44,651 bases of DNA from Synechococcus sp. UW140 (lineage in GTDB: Bacteria > Cyanobacteriota > Cyanobacteriia > PCC-6307 > Cyanobiaceae): the NCBI GenBank assembly GCA_945860085.1, contig CAMAPJ010000012.1:1-44651 (forward strand), written 5' to 3'. Shown here piece after piece: positions 6,817 to 14,892 of this stretch. The notes beneath the pieces were generated by a model. It worked only from the letters and a program-made list of their open reading frames with translations, was not told the DNA's origin and made no database searches. Position 1 is the stretch's first letter. The number at the start of each line of letters is the position of its first letter. A program made the translations under genes and the position numbers.

Positions 6817-9171
6817 ATGGGGTTGCTTGAGCCCACCAACCTGCTGCTGCTGGCCTGCGCCCTGATCTATGGCCTGATCGGCGAGACGATCGATGGCGCC
6901 ATCCTGCTGGTGTTTGTGGCGGCGATCGCCCTGCTCGATGCCCTGCAACAACAACGCAGCAACCGGGCCCTGGCCGAACTGGCGCGCCTGTCGGCCCCGA
7001 AGGCCCATGTGCGCCGGGCCGGGGTGGCCCTGGAGCTCCCCGCCGACCAACTGCTGGTCGGCGATCTGCTGCGACTGGAGGAGGGAGATCGGATCGCAGC
7101 CGATGCCCGGGTGGTTGATGCCTTGGGCCTGTGGCTGGATGAATCCCTGCTCACGGGTGAATCCCTGCCGGTGCCGAAATCAGACCCCGGCAGCCTGCTC
7201 CTGGCAGGATCGCTGGTGGCCAGTGGCCGGGGCTGGGCCGAGGTAGTAGCCGTGGCCGGGGCCACGGAACTGGGCCGGCTCGGCGCCAGCCTGGCCGGCG
7301 TTCAGCCGCCGCCCACCCCCCTGCAGCGGCAGACCCGGCGCCTGACCTCGCGGCTGACGCTCTGGGCCCTGGGCCTTTGCCTGGTTCTGGCCCTGGCTCA
7401 AGTTGGAATGGGCGGCTCCTGGTCTGGGGCCCTGCTGGCGGCCCTGGCCCTGGCTCTAGCCCTGCTGCCCAATGAGATTCCGGTGGTGCTGGCCTTGTTT
7501 TTGGCCCTCGGCGCCCTGCGCCTGGCCCGGATCGGGGTGCTGGCCCGTTGGCCGGCGGCGGTGGAAAGCCTGGGCAGTGCCACGGTGCTGGCCGTCGATA
7601 AAACCGGCACCCTCACCGAGAACCGCATGGGGGTGCAGCAGCTGCTCACCTGGCCGGAGCAGGAGCTTTGGCAGCGGGGCCAACCCCTGGGCGAAGCCTT
7701 CCACCGGCTGGTGGAGCGGGCGGTGCTGGCCAGCCGCGGCGATCCGGTTGATGCGATGGAACAGGCGATCCAGCGCCTGGCCACAGACCAGCTCGACGGC
7801 AGCGAGCACCTCCACCCGGACTGGCCTCTGCAGCGGGAATACCCCCTGCAGAGTGACTTGTTGGTGTTTTCGCGGCTCTGGCAGACCGGCGGGGGCAGCA
7901 GTCAACTGGCAGCCAAGGGGGCCCCGGAGGCCATCGCCGACCTGTGCCATCTGCCGGCTGACCCGGCCCGGCGGCTACTGGCGGCAGCCGACCGGTTGGC
8001 TACAGCGGGCCTGCGGGTGCTGGCCGTGGCCCAGGGCCTGGATGGTTCCCGGCTCCATGGCGGCGAACCCCTGCCGGCCAGTGGCGAGCCGCCCAGCAAC
8101 GTCCACGATTTTCTGTTTGAACCGCTGGGACTGATCGCCCTGGCCGATCCCCTACGCGCCGATGCCGCCGCTGCGATTGCCACGGCCCGCTCGGCCGGGG
8201 TACGGGTGGTGATGATCACCGGCGATGGTCCGGTTACGGCCCGCTCGATCGCCGATCAGGCCGGCCTGCCGCCGGGGCCGGTGCTCTGCGGCGCCGATCT
8301 GGCCGGTCTGGGCCCTGCCGGCCTGGCGGACCAGGTCGCCAAGGTGTCGGTGTTTGCCCGGGTAATGCCCCGGCAGAAACTGATGCTGGTGCAGGCCCTG
8401 CAGGCGGCCGGCGAGGTGGTGGCCATGACCGGTGATGGCGTCAATGACGCCCCGGCCCTGAAGGCCGCCGACATCGGCGTGGCCATGGGGCTCCGCGGCA
8501 CGGCCGTGGCGCGGGAATCGGCCGATCTGGTGTTGCTGAATGACACCTTCAGCGACCTGGTACGGGCCCTGGCCCTGGGGCGTCGCGTCGATGCCAACCT
8601 GCACCGGGCCCTGGGCTACACCTTGGCGATCCACCTACCGATCGCGGCCCTAGGCCTGGTGCCCCTGGTCTGGCCCGGCCAGGGCATGATCCTGTTGCCA
8701 GTGCACATCGCCCTGCTGCACCTGGTGATCGATCCGGCCTGCACGGTTGTGTTTGAAGCCCTGCCAGGGGCGCCGGAGTTGATGGGCCAGCCGCCGCGCC
8801 CGCCAACGGCGCCCCTGTTCGGGCTGGCCACCTGGCGCCGCGCCCTGGTCCAGGGAGCGGTGGTGATGCTGGCGGCCCTAGCCCTGGTCTTCTGGCCAAC
8901 CAATGATCCCGAGCTACGCCGCAGCTTGGTGTTTTCGCTGCTGCTGCTCACCAGTGGCGCCCTGGTGTGGCTGAACGGCGATCGGGCCAGCCGGCTCAGC
9001 GCCGCCGGCGCCGTCCTTGGCCTTGGCCTCTGGCTGGCTTTGCTGACGATCCCTGGCCTGATGCCGTTACTGAGCCTGGGCCCATTGCAGACTCCCCAGA
9101 TCATCACGGTGGTGGCGAGCGCGGTGATCACCTCCCTGCTGGCAGCCCTCCTGACCCGCAGCCCCACCTAG
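6817..9171 (+). CDS. P2-like cation ATPase, N-terminally short
   Basis: A 784-residue P-type ATPase. DKTGTLT starts at Asp261, the actuator motif LLTGES is near 113, and the hinge reads GDGVNDAPALKAADIGVAMG. It begins almost directly at M1 (EPTNLLLLACALIYG), so the usual 60-80 residue cation-ATPase N-domain is missing. An in-frame TAA at 6790 rules out extension upstream. M4 reads LLPNEIPVV, placing Asn219 where SERCA has Glu309. M6 reads HLVIDPACTVVFE rather than NLVTDG. This M6 pattern belongs to a little-studied bacterial P2-like subgroup, so the transported ion cannot be stated. The gene ends 5 bases before the CDF start, so the two are probably cotranscribed. Confidence 0.82.
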   Translation: MGLLEPTNLLLLACALIYGLIGETIDGAILLVFVAAIALLDALQQQRSNRALAELARLSAPKAHVRRAGVALELPADQLLVGDLLRLEEGDRIAADARVVDALGLWLDESLLTGESLPVPKSDPGSLLLAGSLVASGRGWAEVVAVAGATELGRLGASLAGVQPPPTPLQRQTRRLTSRLTLWALGLCLVLALAQVGMGGSWSGALLAALALALALLPNEIPVVLALFLALGALRLARIGVLARWPAAVESLGSATVLAVDKTGTLTENRMGVQQLLTWPEQELWQRGQPLGEAFHRLVERAVLASRGDPVDAMEQAIQRLATDQLDGSEHLHPDWPLQREYPLQSDLLVFSRLWQTGGGSSQLAAKGAPEAIADLCHLPADPARRLLAAADRLATAGLRVLAVAQGLDGSRLHGGEPLPASGEPPSNVHDFLFEPLGLIALADPLRADAAAAIATARSAGVRVVMITGDGPVTARSIADQAGLPPGPVLCGADLAGLGPAGLADQVAKVSVFARVMPRQKLMLVQALQAAGEVVAMTGDGVNDAPALKAADIGVAMGLRGTAVARESADLVLLNDTFSDLVRALALGRRVDANLHRALGYTLAIHLPIAALGLVPLVWPGQGMILLPVHIALLHLVIDPACTVVFEALPGAPELMGQPPRPPTAPLFGLATWRRALVQGAVVMLAALALVFWPTNDPELRRSLVFSLLLLTSGALVWLNGDRASRLSAAGAVLGLGLWLALLTIPGLMPLLSLGPLQTPQIITVVASAVITSLLAALLTRSPT

Positions 9172-9176
9172 GAGCC

Positions 9177-10181
9177 ATGGCCCAGCCCAATCACCACAGC
9201 CATGGTCAAGACCACAGCCCTAGTCCTGACTACAGCCCTAGTCCTGGTTATAGCCATGCCCATAACAACAGCCCTGGCGCCGCGGCCAGCCATCCGGCGG
9301 TAGCGATCCAGCGCCAGCCCCATCCGCGCCAGCACCAGCACCGCAGCGGCTCAGCGACCGCCTTTCGCTGGAGCGTGATCCTCAACAGCGGCCTCTCAGC
9401 CCTGCAGCTGGTGATCGGTTTTGGCTTCGGCTCCCTGGCCCTGATCGGCGATGCGGTCCACAACCTGGGCGACGTGGCCGGCCTGTTGCTCGGCTGGGGG
9501 GCGGAACGGCTGAGCAGTCGCGCCCCAAACGAACGATTCACCTACGGCTTTGGCCGCAGCACCCAGCTGGCCTCCCTGGCTAACGCGGTGTTGATCCTGA
9601 TGGCCTCGGCCGTGGTGCTGATGGAGGGGATCAAACGCCTCGGCCAAACCACCGAAGTGATCAGCACGCCAGTGGCCTGGGCCGCCGCCATCGGTATCGC
9701 CGTGAATCTGTTTTCGGCTCGCCTGTTCGGCCACGACAGCAGCCACGACCTCAACCGCCGGGCGGCGGTGATCCATCTGCTGGGCGATGCGGCGGTGTCG
9801 GCGGCGGTCTTGCTCAGCGCCATCATCGTGGGGCTGACTCACTGGTACTGGCTCGATGCCGCCACTGGCATCGGGGTCGGCCTGGCCGTGGCATGGACCG
9901 GCTGGGGCCTGCTGCGCGATGCCATGCAGGTGGCCCTTGATGCCGTGCCGCCTGGCATTGAGATAGCAGCCGTGGACCAGGCCCTGCGCAATTTGAAAGG
10001 GGTGCTTGATGTCCACCACCTGCATGTCTGGGGCATGAGCACCTCCCAGATCGCCCTCACCGCCCACATGGTGCGCCAGCCCCTGGATGTCGACGACATG
10101 GAGCTGCTGCATCAGGCCAAGGAGCGCCTGGCCGAACTGGGCATCGCCCACAGCACAATCCAACTGGAACCGCCGACCTGA
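9177..10181 (+). CDS. CDF zinc/cadmium-type efflux transporter
   Basis: A 334-residue cation diffusion facilitator. ATG 9177, with GGAG five bases upstream, is chosen as start because the frame further upstream lies inside the ATPase gene. The first 60 residues are rich in His, Ser and Pro and include a near-repeat (HSPSPDYSPSPGYSHAH) that may bind metal. Six membrane helices follow. The metal site is His95-xxx-Asp99 (DAVHNLGD) in TM2 and His200-xxx-Asp204 (HLLGD) in TM5. In characterised CDF proteins the H/D pattern goes with Zn2+ and Cd2+ rather than Mn2+. The C-terminal cytoplasmic domain contains LHVWGMS. The gene is coupled to the ATPase before it and is a paralogue of 13888-14892. Confidence 0.9.
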   Translation: MAQPNHHSHGQDHSPSPDYSPSPGYSHAHNNSPGAAASHPAVAIQRQPHPRQHQHRSGSATAFRWSVILNSGLSALQLVIGFGFGSLALIGDAVHNLGDVAGLLLGWGAERLSSRAPNERFTYGFGRSTQLASLANAVLILMASAVVLMEGIKRLGQTTEVISTPVAWAAAIGIAVNLFSARLFGHDSSHDLNRRAAVIHLLGDAAVSAAVLLSAIIVGLTHWYWLDAATGIGVGLAVAWTGWGLLRDAMQVALDAVPPGIEIAAVDQALRNLKGVLDVHHLHVWGMSTSQIALTAHMVRQPLDVDDMELLHQAKERLAELGIAHSTIQLEPPT

Positions 10182-10300
10182 GGCCAGGCCCGGGCGGGCC
10201 ATTGCACCGAGCCCTGCCATTCCCACAGCCAGTCCCACGGCAACGGCCACTGAGACTGCCACCGCGACGGCCACTGCCACTGCCACGGAGCGGAGCTGGG

Positions 10301-10335
10301 CTGAACTGAACTGAGCTGAGCTGAGCTGAGCTGAG
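10301..10335. repeat. CTGAG/CTGAA pentamer repeat
   Basis: Seven tandem pentamers (two CTGAA, then five CTGAG) follow GCCACTGCCACTGCCACGG hexamer-like repeats. They lie in the 265-base gap between the CDF gene and the lipoprotein gene and are immediately followed by a HIP1 octamer (10339-10346). No coding role is apparent. A slippage-prone tract of this kind may vary in length between strains. Confidence 0.85.
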
Positions 10336-10449
10336 CAGGCGATCGCCGCATTCAACAGCAATCGCGCCCAGGGACTTGCTGTAGAGCTGCAGAGGCTTGC
10401 TGAATCGGCCCGGTCTGGACCCAGGATGGGGCTCGCTCTGGAGTGAGTG

Positions 10450-10878
10450 ATGGTCAACCGGGATCCACGCGCCATGGACAAGTCCAGCCAGGGGCAACTG
10501 GGCCAGGGCCCTGTCGCCAGAACTGGACGGCCCGGGCGGGGCGCCAAGCCCCCAGGGCTGCTCGGACTGGCGCTTTTGCTGGGGCTGGGACTGGCCAGCT
10601 GCGCCGATCCCAATGCCTGGAAGCGCACCGCCTGTGAACAGGCCAAGGCCCAGCTGGGCGAGGCCACCGTGCAGCAGGTTGAGCTGTTGCGTAAGGCCCT
10701 GGGGCTGGCCGCCGAGGTGGATCCGGTGGCCTACTGCCGCTCGATCGGCGCCGCCATGGGCAACGCCGCCCCAAGCTCGGCTCCAGGCCAGAACCCGACT
10801 TCTGCGCCAAACGCCATGCCAACCAGCTCGCCCACGGGCCGGCCCCTGTCGGCCGCCGAGCAGGCCCCAGGCCGCTGA
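10450..10878 (+). CDS. Putative small lipoprotein
   Basis: About 142 residues from ATG 10450; GTG 10447 and ATG 10474 are alternatives. A basic N-region is followed by a leucine-rich segment (GLLGLALLLGLGLASC) ending in a lipobox-like LASC. This suggests a lipid-modified, periplasm-facing protein. The mature part has two further Cys residues (TACEQ and AYCRS) around a short amphipathic helix and ends in a Pro/Ser/Ala-rich tail of low complexity. I do not recognise the family. It lies between a zinc-type CDF exporter and a two-component system, so an accessory role in metal sensing or handling is possible but untested. Confidence 0.5.
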   Translation: MVNRDPRAMDKSSQGQLGQGPVARTGRPGRGAKPPGLLGLALLLGLGLASCADPNAWKRTACEQAKAQLGEATVQQVELLRKALGLAAEVDPVAYCRSIGAAMGNAAPSSAPGQNPTSAPNAMPTSSPTGRPLSAAEQAPGR

Positions 10879-10953
10879 ACCGGACCTTGTCACCTAGGCG
10901 CCAACCAGGCCCATGCCAGCCTGGCTCCGGCCCAGCGCAGGACTCCCCCACGG

Positions 10954-11640
10954 TTGAAACTCCTGGTGGTGGAAGATGACGCCCAGTTGCGGGGCGCCCT
11001 GATCCAGCTACTGGGGCGCTGGGGGTACGCCTGTGAGGGCAGCGGCGACGGTGCCTCGGCCCTGGCCTTGCTGGAGGTCCAGCCTTTTGATCTGGTGTTA
11101 CTGGATCTGGGCTTGCCGGGGGTTGATGGGTTGGAGGTCTGCAAGCGGCTGCGCCAGCTCCCGGGCCACCAGCCCCTGGTGTTGATGCTCACCGCCCGCG
11201 ATGCCAGTGGTGACAAGGTGCGCGGCCTTGATAGCGGCGCCGACGACTACCTGGTCAAACCCTTTGAACCGGCCGTGCTGCAGGCCCAGGTGCGGGCCCT
11301 GCTGCGCCGCCGCGGCCGGCCCCTAGACGTGGATCTCAGCTGGGGGCCCCTGCGGCTGATTCCGGGCCAGAGCGTCCTCTGGATCGAGGGCCAGCCCCTG
11401 GCCATCACCCGCAAGGAAGCCCTGCTGCTGGAAATGCTGCTGCGGCGCCAGGGGCAATGCTCCAGCAAGCAGGAGTTGCTCTCGGGCAGTTCCGCCAGTT
11501 GTCGGGAGGTGGGCGAGGCCACGATCAAGGCCCACATCCGTAACCTGCGCAGCAAGTTGACCAACGCCGGCTGCCGGGCCGATCTGATTGAAACCGTCTA
11601 CGGCCTTGGCTATCGCCTCAACCCCAGCGCCCTCGCCTGA
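10954..11640 (+). CDS. OmpR/PhoB-family response regulator
   Basis: A 228-residue two-component regulator. The receiver domain (residues 1-115) has the acidic pair Glu7/Asp8/Asp9, phosphoacceptor Asp51 (LLDLGLPG) and the conserved Lys in LVKPF. The C-terminal winged helix (about 130-225) contains TIKAHIRNLRSKL and ends in the usual YGLGYRL. The start is TTG 10954, giving the standard MKLLVVEDD opening. It overlaps the histidine kinase frame downstream, so the two form a pair. It resembles cyanobacterial RppA/NrsR-like and related regulators, some of which control metal efflux. Its position amid cation transporters suggests it regulates them. Confidence 0.88.
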   Translation: MKLLVVEDDAQLRGALIQLLGRWGYACEGSGDGASALALLEVQPFDLVLLDLGLPGVDGLEVCKRLRQLPGHQPLVLMLTARDASGDKVRGLDSGADDYLVKPFEPAVLQAQVRALLRRRGRPLDVDLSWGPLRLIPGQSVLWIEGQPLAITRKEALLLEMLLRRQGQCSSKQELLSGSSASCREVGEATIKAHIRNLRSKLTNAGCRADLIETVYGLGYRLNPSALA

Positions 11641-13072
11641 TCCGCTGCGGCTCAAACGGCGACTGGGGCTACAGGGGGCCGGCTTTGCCCTGCTGTTAAT
11701 GGGAACCTTTACCGCCGCGATGTACTTGGGCATCGCCGCCCAACGCCAGGAGGATCTGCGCGGCGAACTGCGCCAGCTGGCCGCCAGCGCTGCCTCCCAG
11801 CTACCCCTGATCGCCCACGAAGCCCATGAGGTGGGCAATGCCCGTAAGTTCAACAACGATCGCGCCGTGGTGGCCCTGCCGGAGCGCAACCCCCAGCGAT
11901 TGCAGTGGTTTGACGCCGATGGCCGTCTCTTAAACGACCAGGGCCAGCTGGCCCTGCCGCCCCTTGCTGGGCTTGGTAAAGCGCCTAGATCTGGGGCAAC
12001 TGGACAAGACGTCCACCCAGGCAGCACGCCCCCAGCCCTCTGGCAGCGCTGGCCTGGGGGCCTCAGCCTCTGGCAGCCGGTGTACACCCGGCCCCGCCAG
12101 GCTTCGGGGTCGGGGTCGGGTCAAGGAGCTGGCTCCGCCCAGTTCAGCGGCTCAGTGCGGGTGGCCCTTTCCAACCAGGCCGCCCTGGCGGACCTCCGCC
12201 GGCTGCAACGGGGCCTGCTGCTCGGGGCGATCGCGGCCGTGCTCTCAGCCCTAGTGGTGGGGCGGCGCATGGTGCAGGCGGCCTTCGCCCCCTTGCAACA
12301 ACAAGTAGACGCGCTGCAACGGTTCAGCGGCGAGGTTTCCCACGAATTGCGCCACCCGCTCACCAACCTGCGCACCCTGCTCGCTGCCGCGCCGGACTCG
12401 ACGGATCCGGCCAGCCGCCGGTTGCTGGCCCAGGTCGATCGCCTGGCGGCCCAGATGGGAGCCCTGCTCAACGACCTGCTGTTTCTGGCCCGCGAGGAGC
12501 AGGGCCTCGAACCCGGCCTGGGCCAGCACAAACGCTGGCGCCGCTTTGACCTGCTCGAACTCCTCGATGACCTGCTGCAGAACCACCAGCTCCAGGCGGC
12601 CCAGCGCGGCATCCAGCTGAGCCTGGACGCCCCCGCCGGCATCGAAGCCCTAGCCGTCACGGCCGAGGCCGAGCCCCTGCAACGGCTGTTCACCAACCTG
12701 CTGCTCAATGCCTTACGCCACAGCCCCCGCCATGGCCGGGTCACGGTCAAGGTGAGGGCCCTTCACCTGAAGGGCGTCGGCGCGAGGCTGGTGGTGGAGG
12801 TGGTCGACGCGGGGCCGGGCATTGCCGCCGCCGATCGGGAGCGGATCTTCGAGCGCTTCTGGCGGGGCGTGCCGCCCGAGGAACAGGGCCAAAAGGACAG
12901 CGGGGGAACGGCTTATCAGGATCCCAGCAGCCCCGAAGCCCAGGCGATCGAACCCAGCGGCCTTGGTCTGGCGATTGCCCGCGCCATTGCCCGCCAGCAG
13001 GGCGGCGAGCTCAAGCTGGTCGCAGCCGATCCCGGCCACTGCGTGTTTGCCGTTGAGTTGCCCTGGGGATGA
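11588..13072 (+). CDS. Sensor histidine kinase
   Basis: Up to 494 residues from TTG 11588. This start overlaps the response regulator by 53 bases; TTG 11606 is an alternative. TM1 is at about 29-51, and a periplasmic domain of about 150 residues follows. TM2 is at about 208-226. The dimerisation box is FSGEVSHELRHPL with His252. The ATPase domain has an N-box (LLLNALRHS), DAGPGIA and GLGLAIARAIARQQGG. The periplasmic domain is the likely sensor. It has no obvious His or Cys cluster, so the stimulus is not readable. The last codons (PWG, stop) lie inside a 16-base tandem repeat. Confidence 0.85.
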   Translation: MKPSTALAIASTPAPSPDPLRLKRRLGLQGAGFALLLMGTFTAAMYLGIAAQRQEDLRGELRQLAASAASQLPLIAHEAHEVGNARKFNNDRAVVALPERNPQRLQWFDADGRLLNDQGQLALPPLAGLGKAPRSGATGQDVHPGSTPPALWQRWPGGLSLWQPVYTRPRQASGSGSGQGAGSAQFSGSVRVALSNQAALADLRRLQRGLLLGAIAAVLSALVVGRRMVQAAFAPLQQQVDALQRFSGEVSHELRHPLTNLRTLLAAAPDSTDPASRRLLAQVDRLAAQMGALLNDLLFLAREEQGLEPGLGQHKRWRRFDLLELLDDLLQNHQLQAAQRGIQLSLDAPAGIEALAVTAEAEPLQRLFTNLLLNALRHSPRHGRVTVKVRALHLKGVGARLVVEVVDAGPGIAAADRERIFERFWRGVPPEEQGQKDSGGTAYQDPSSPEAQAIEPSGLGLAIARAIARQQGGELKLVAADPGHCVFAVELPWG

Positions 13073-13134
13073 GTTGCCCTGGGGATGGCCTGGCCTGGGG
13101 ATGGTCTGCCCTGGGGATGGTCTGCCCTGGGGTT
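13055..13134. repeat. Five tandem 16-base repeats over the kinase stop codon
   Basis: Five consecutive 16-base units ending in CCTGGGGAT or CCTGGGGTT run without gaps. The first two are identical (GAGTTGCCCTGGGGAT), and units four and five differ only at the penultimate base. The kinase stop codon (13070-13072) is formed where unit one meets unit two. Changes in repeat number would leave the protein end unaffected but alter the spacing to the next gene. Confidence 0.9.
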
Positions 13135-13191
13135 AACAGCCCCCCTGAGGCTTGAGGTCTGACCACGATCTGCCCTGGATCTGACGCAACC

Positions 13192-13213
13192 TTGACGACT
13201 TTTTGACCGCTTT
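13192..13213 (+). promoter_or_regulatory. Adjacent 11-base direct repeats upstream of the GDT1-type gene
   Basis: TTGACGACTTT (13192-13202) is followed immediately by TTGACCGCTTT (13203-13213), with two mismatches. OmpR/PhoB-family regulators often bind direct repeats with 11-base periodicity, and such a regulator is encoded 1.6 kb upstream. The site ends 18 bases before ATG 13232. It could also contribute a -35-like TTGAC. Binding is inferred only. Confidence 0.35.
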
Positions 13214-13231
13214 CAGGCCAGGGTTGGTGTC

Positions 13232-13888
13232 ATGAGCTTTCCTTTAGTCGCTAGTGATCCAGGCCTGGCGGCCTTTGGATCGAGTCTCACGGCCATCTCC
13301 CTGGCGGAACTGGGGGACAAGACCTTCTTCATGGCCCTGATCCTGGCGGCCCGCCATCGGCCCCGCTGGGTGTTCATCGGCGCCTTCGCGGCCCTGGCCG
13401 CCGTCACCGTGATCTCCCTGGGCCTGGGCTACGGCCTACGGGAGTTGTTACCACCGGGCCTGGTGCCCTGGCTGGCCGCCGCCCTGTTCCTGGGCTTCGG
13501 CCTCAAGCTGCTGATTGACGCCCAGGCGATGGAGGCCGATGCGGCCCAAGACGAAGCGCAGGATGCCGAAGCGGCCGTCAATGCAGCGGAGGTGGGCCAG
13601 TCGATCGCCACGGCCTGGGCCGTGATTTGGGAAGCGTTTGCCCTTGTGTTCATCGCCGAACTGGGCGATCGCACCCAGTTCGCCACGATTTTTCTGGCTA
13701 CGGCCCCTTCCTTCAGTTTTGCCGGACTCCTGGCCGGCAGCCTGGTGGGCCACGGCCTAGTGACCTGGCTTGCGGTCGGCGCCGGCCAATGGATCGGCGG
13801 CCGCATCAGTGAACGGATGCTGTATCGCCTCAGCGCCGGCCTATTCCTGCTGTTTGGCCTGGCCTCCCTGCGCCAGGCCCTCGGCTGA
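13232..13888 (+). CDS. GDT1/TMEM165 (UPF0016) family cation transporter, Mnx-like
   Basis: A 218-residue membrane protein with two homologous halves of three helices each. Each half carries the family signature: SLAELGDKTFF near residue 26 and IAELGDRTQFA near 145. The halves are joined by an acidic linker (EADAAQDEAQDAEA). Cyanobacterial and plant members (Mnx, PAM71, CMT1) move Mn2+ or Ca2+ across thylakoid or plasma membranes to prevent Mn toxicity and supply photosystem II. The length is typical. Its stop overlaps the start of the next CDF gene (TGATG), so the two are translationally coupled. An 11-base direct repeat lies just upstream. Confidence 0.9.
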   Translation: MSFPLVASDPGLAAFGSSLTAISLAELGDKTFFMALILAARHRPRWVFIGAFAALAAVTVISLGLGYGLRELLPPGLVPWLAAALFLGFGLKLLIDAQAMEADAAQDEAQDAEAAVNAAEVGQSIATAWAVIWEAFALVFIAELGDRTQFATIFLATAPSFSFAGLLAGSLVGHGLVTWLAVGAGQWIGGRISERMLYRLSAGLFLLFGLASLRQALG

Positions 13889-14892
13889 TGGGATCGAACC
13901 CTCCTGCCCAGAGCAGTTATCCCCCCGGCAGCCATCCCCCCGGCAGCCATCCCCCCGGCAGCCATGGCGATCCCAGCGATCGCGTCGATGATCACGATCA
14001 CGACCCCAGGCAGGGGCAGGGACACCAAGGCCCTGGCTTAAGCCCAGGCGCGGCCTTCCGCTGGAGCCTCCTGCTCAACAGCCTGCTGACCGGGCTACAG
14101 CTGGTGATTGGCCTGGGTTTCGGCTCCCTGGCCCTGGTGGGGGACGCGCTGCACAACCTCGGAGATGTCGTGGGTCTGGCCCTGGGCTGGGGGGCGGATC
14201 GGCTCAGCCGCCAGGCCCCCCGAGGCCGCTTCACCTATGGCTTTGGCCGCAGCACCCAGCTGGCCTCCCTGATCAACGGCTCGCTGACCTTCCTGGCCGG
14301 GGCCGTGGTGGTGGTGGAAGCCCTGCAACGGGTCCAGCATCCGGTGCCGATCCAGGTGGCCCCCGTGGCCCTGGCCGCAGTCGCTGGCATTGCCATCAAC
14401 CTGGTTTCCGCAAGCCTCTTCGGCCACAACCACCACCACGACCTCAACCAGCGGGCGGCGGTGTTGCACCTGATCACCGATGCGGCCGTGTCCGTGGCGG
14501 TCTTAGCCAGTGCCCTGCTAATAGGGGCCAGCGGCTGGCTCTGGCTCGATGCCCTGACAGCAATTGCCGTCGGAGGGGTCGTGATGGCCAGCGCCTGGGG
14601 CTTGCTGCGCGAGGCCCTGGCCGTCAGCCTCGATGCGGTGCCGGCGGGAATCGATCTGGCTGCGATTGAAGCCGCTTTGCGGGCCTTGCCCGGGACCATC
14701 GATGTGCAGGCCCTGCACGTCTGGGGGATCAGCAGCTCGACAACCGCGCTGACGGCCCGACTGCAGCGGCTCGAGCAAGCCCCTTATGACAGCAATGCCA
14801 TCTTAAAACTGGCCCAACAGCAACTCAGAGCCCTGGGCATTGACAAGGCCACCTTGCAGTTGGAAATCGTTCCTCCCAAAACCATGGTTTGA
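13888..14892 (+). CDS. Second CDF zinc/cadmium-type efflux transporter
   Basis: A 334-residue cation diffusion facilitator, paralogous to 9177-10181. The N-terminus has three PPGSH units and an acidic-His stretch (DRVDDHDHDP). Metal-site residues are His89/Asp93 (DALHNLGD) in TM2 and His194/Asp198 (HLITD) in TM5, again the zinc/cadmium pattern. The loop after TM4 has a histidine cluster (FGHNHHHDL), where the paralogue has FGHDSSHDL. The start codon overlaps the stop of the GDT1-type gene. Two similar exporters with different loops may differ in affinity or metal preference. Confidence 0.9.
   Translation: MGSNPPAQSSYPPGSHPPGSHPPGSHGDPSDRVDDHDHDPRQGQGHQGPGLSPGAAFRWSLLLNSLLTGLQLVIGLGFGSLALVGDALHNLGDVVGLALGWGADRLSRQAPRGRFTYGFGRSTQLASLINGSLTFLAGAVVVVEALQRVQHPVPIQVAPVALAAVAGIAINLVSASLFGHNHHHDLNQRAAVLHLITDAAVSVAVLASALLIGASGWLWLDALTAIAVGGVVMASAWGLLREALAVSLDAVPAGIDLAAIEAALRALPGTIDVQALHVWGISSSTTALTARLQRLEQAPYDSNAILKLAQQQLRALGIDKATLQLEIVPPKTMV
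13921..13965. repeat. Three identical 15-base repeats in the CDF N-terminus
   Basis: Three exact copies of CCCCCCGGCAGCCAT encode PPGSH three times. Because the unit is a multiple of three, gain or loss keeps the frame and changes only the length of the possibly metal-binding N-terminal tail. Confidence 0.9.

Noticed and set aside
8967-9176. Extended N-terminus for the first CDF protein
   Set aside because: The frame is open but overlaps 205 bases of ATPase coding sequence, has poor composition, and a well-placed ATG with GGAG exists at 9177.
9396-10667. Long open frame on the minus strand
   Set aside because: It is antisense to a clear CDF transporter, low in complexity and without domain features; long antisense frames are common in GC-rich DNA.
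13055-13134. CRISPR array
   Set aside because: The 16-base units are adjacent with no spacers, and no cas genes are nearby.
13135-13231. Manganese (yybP-ykoY) riboswitch before the GDT1-type gene
   Set aside because: The gap is under 100 bases and lacks the paired loops with conserved L1/L3 motifs expected of that riboswitch.
13885-13910. tRNA T-arm-like sequence GGGTTCGATCCC on the minus strand
   Set aside because: No matching acceptor, D or anticodon arms could be found around it, and it lies inside the start of a CDF gene.
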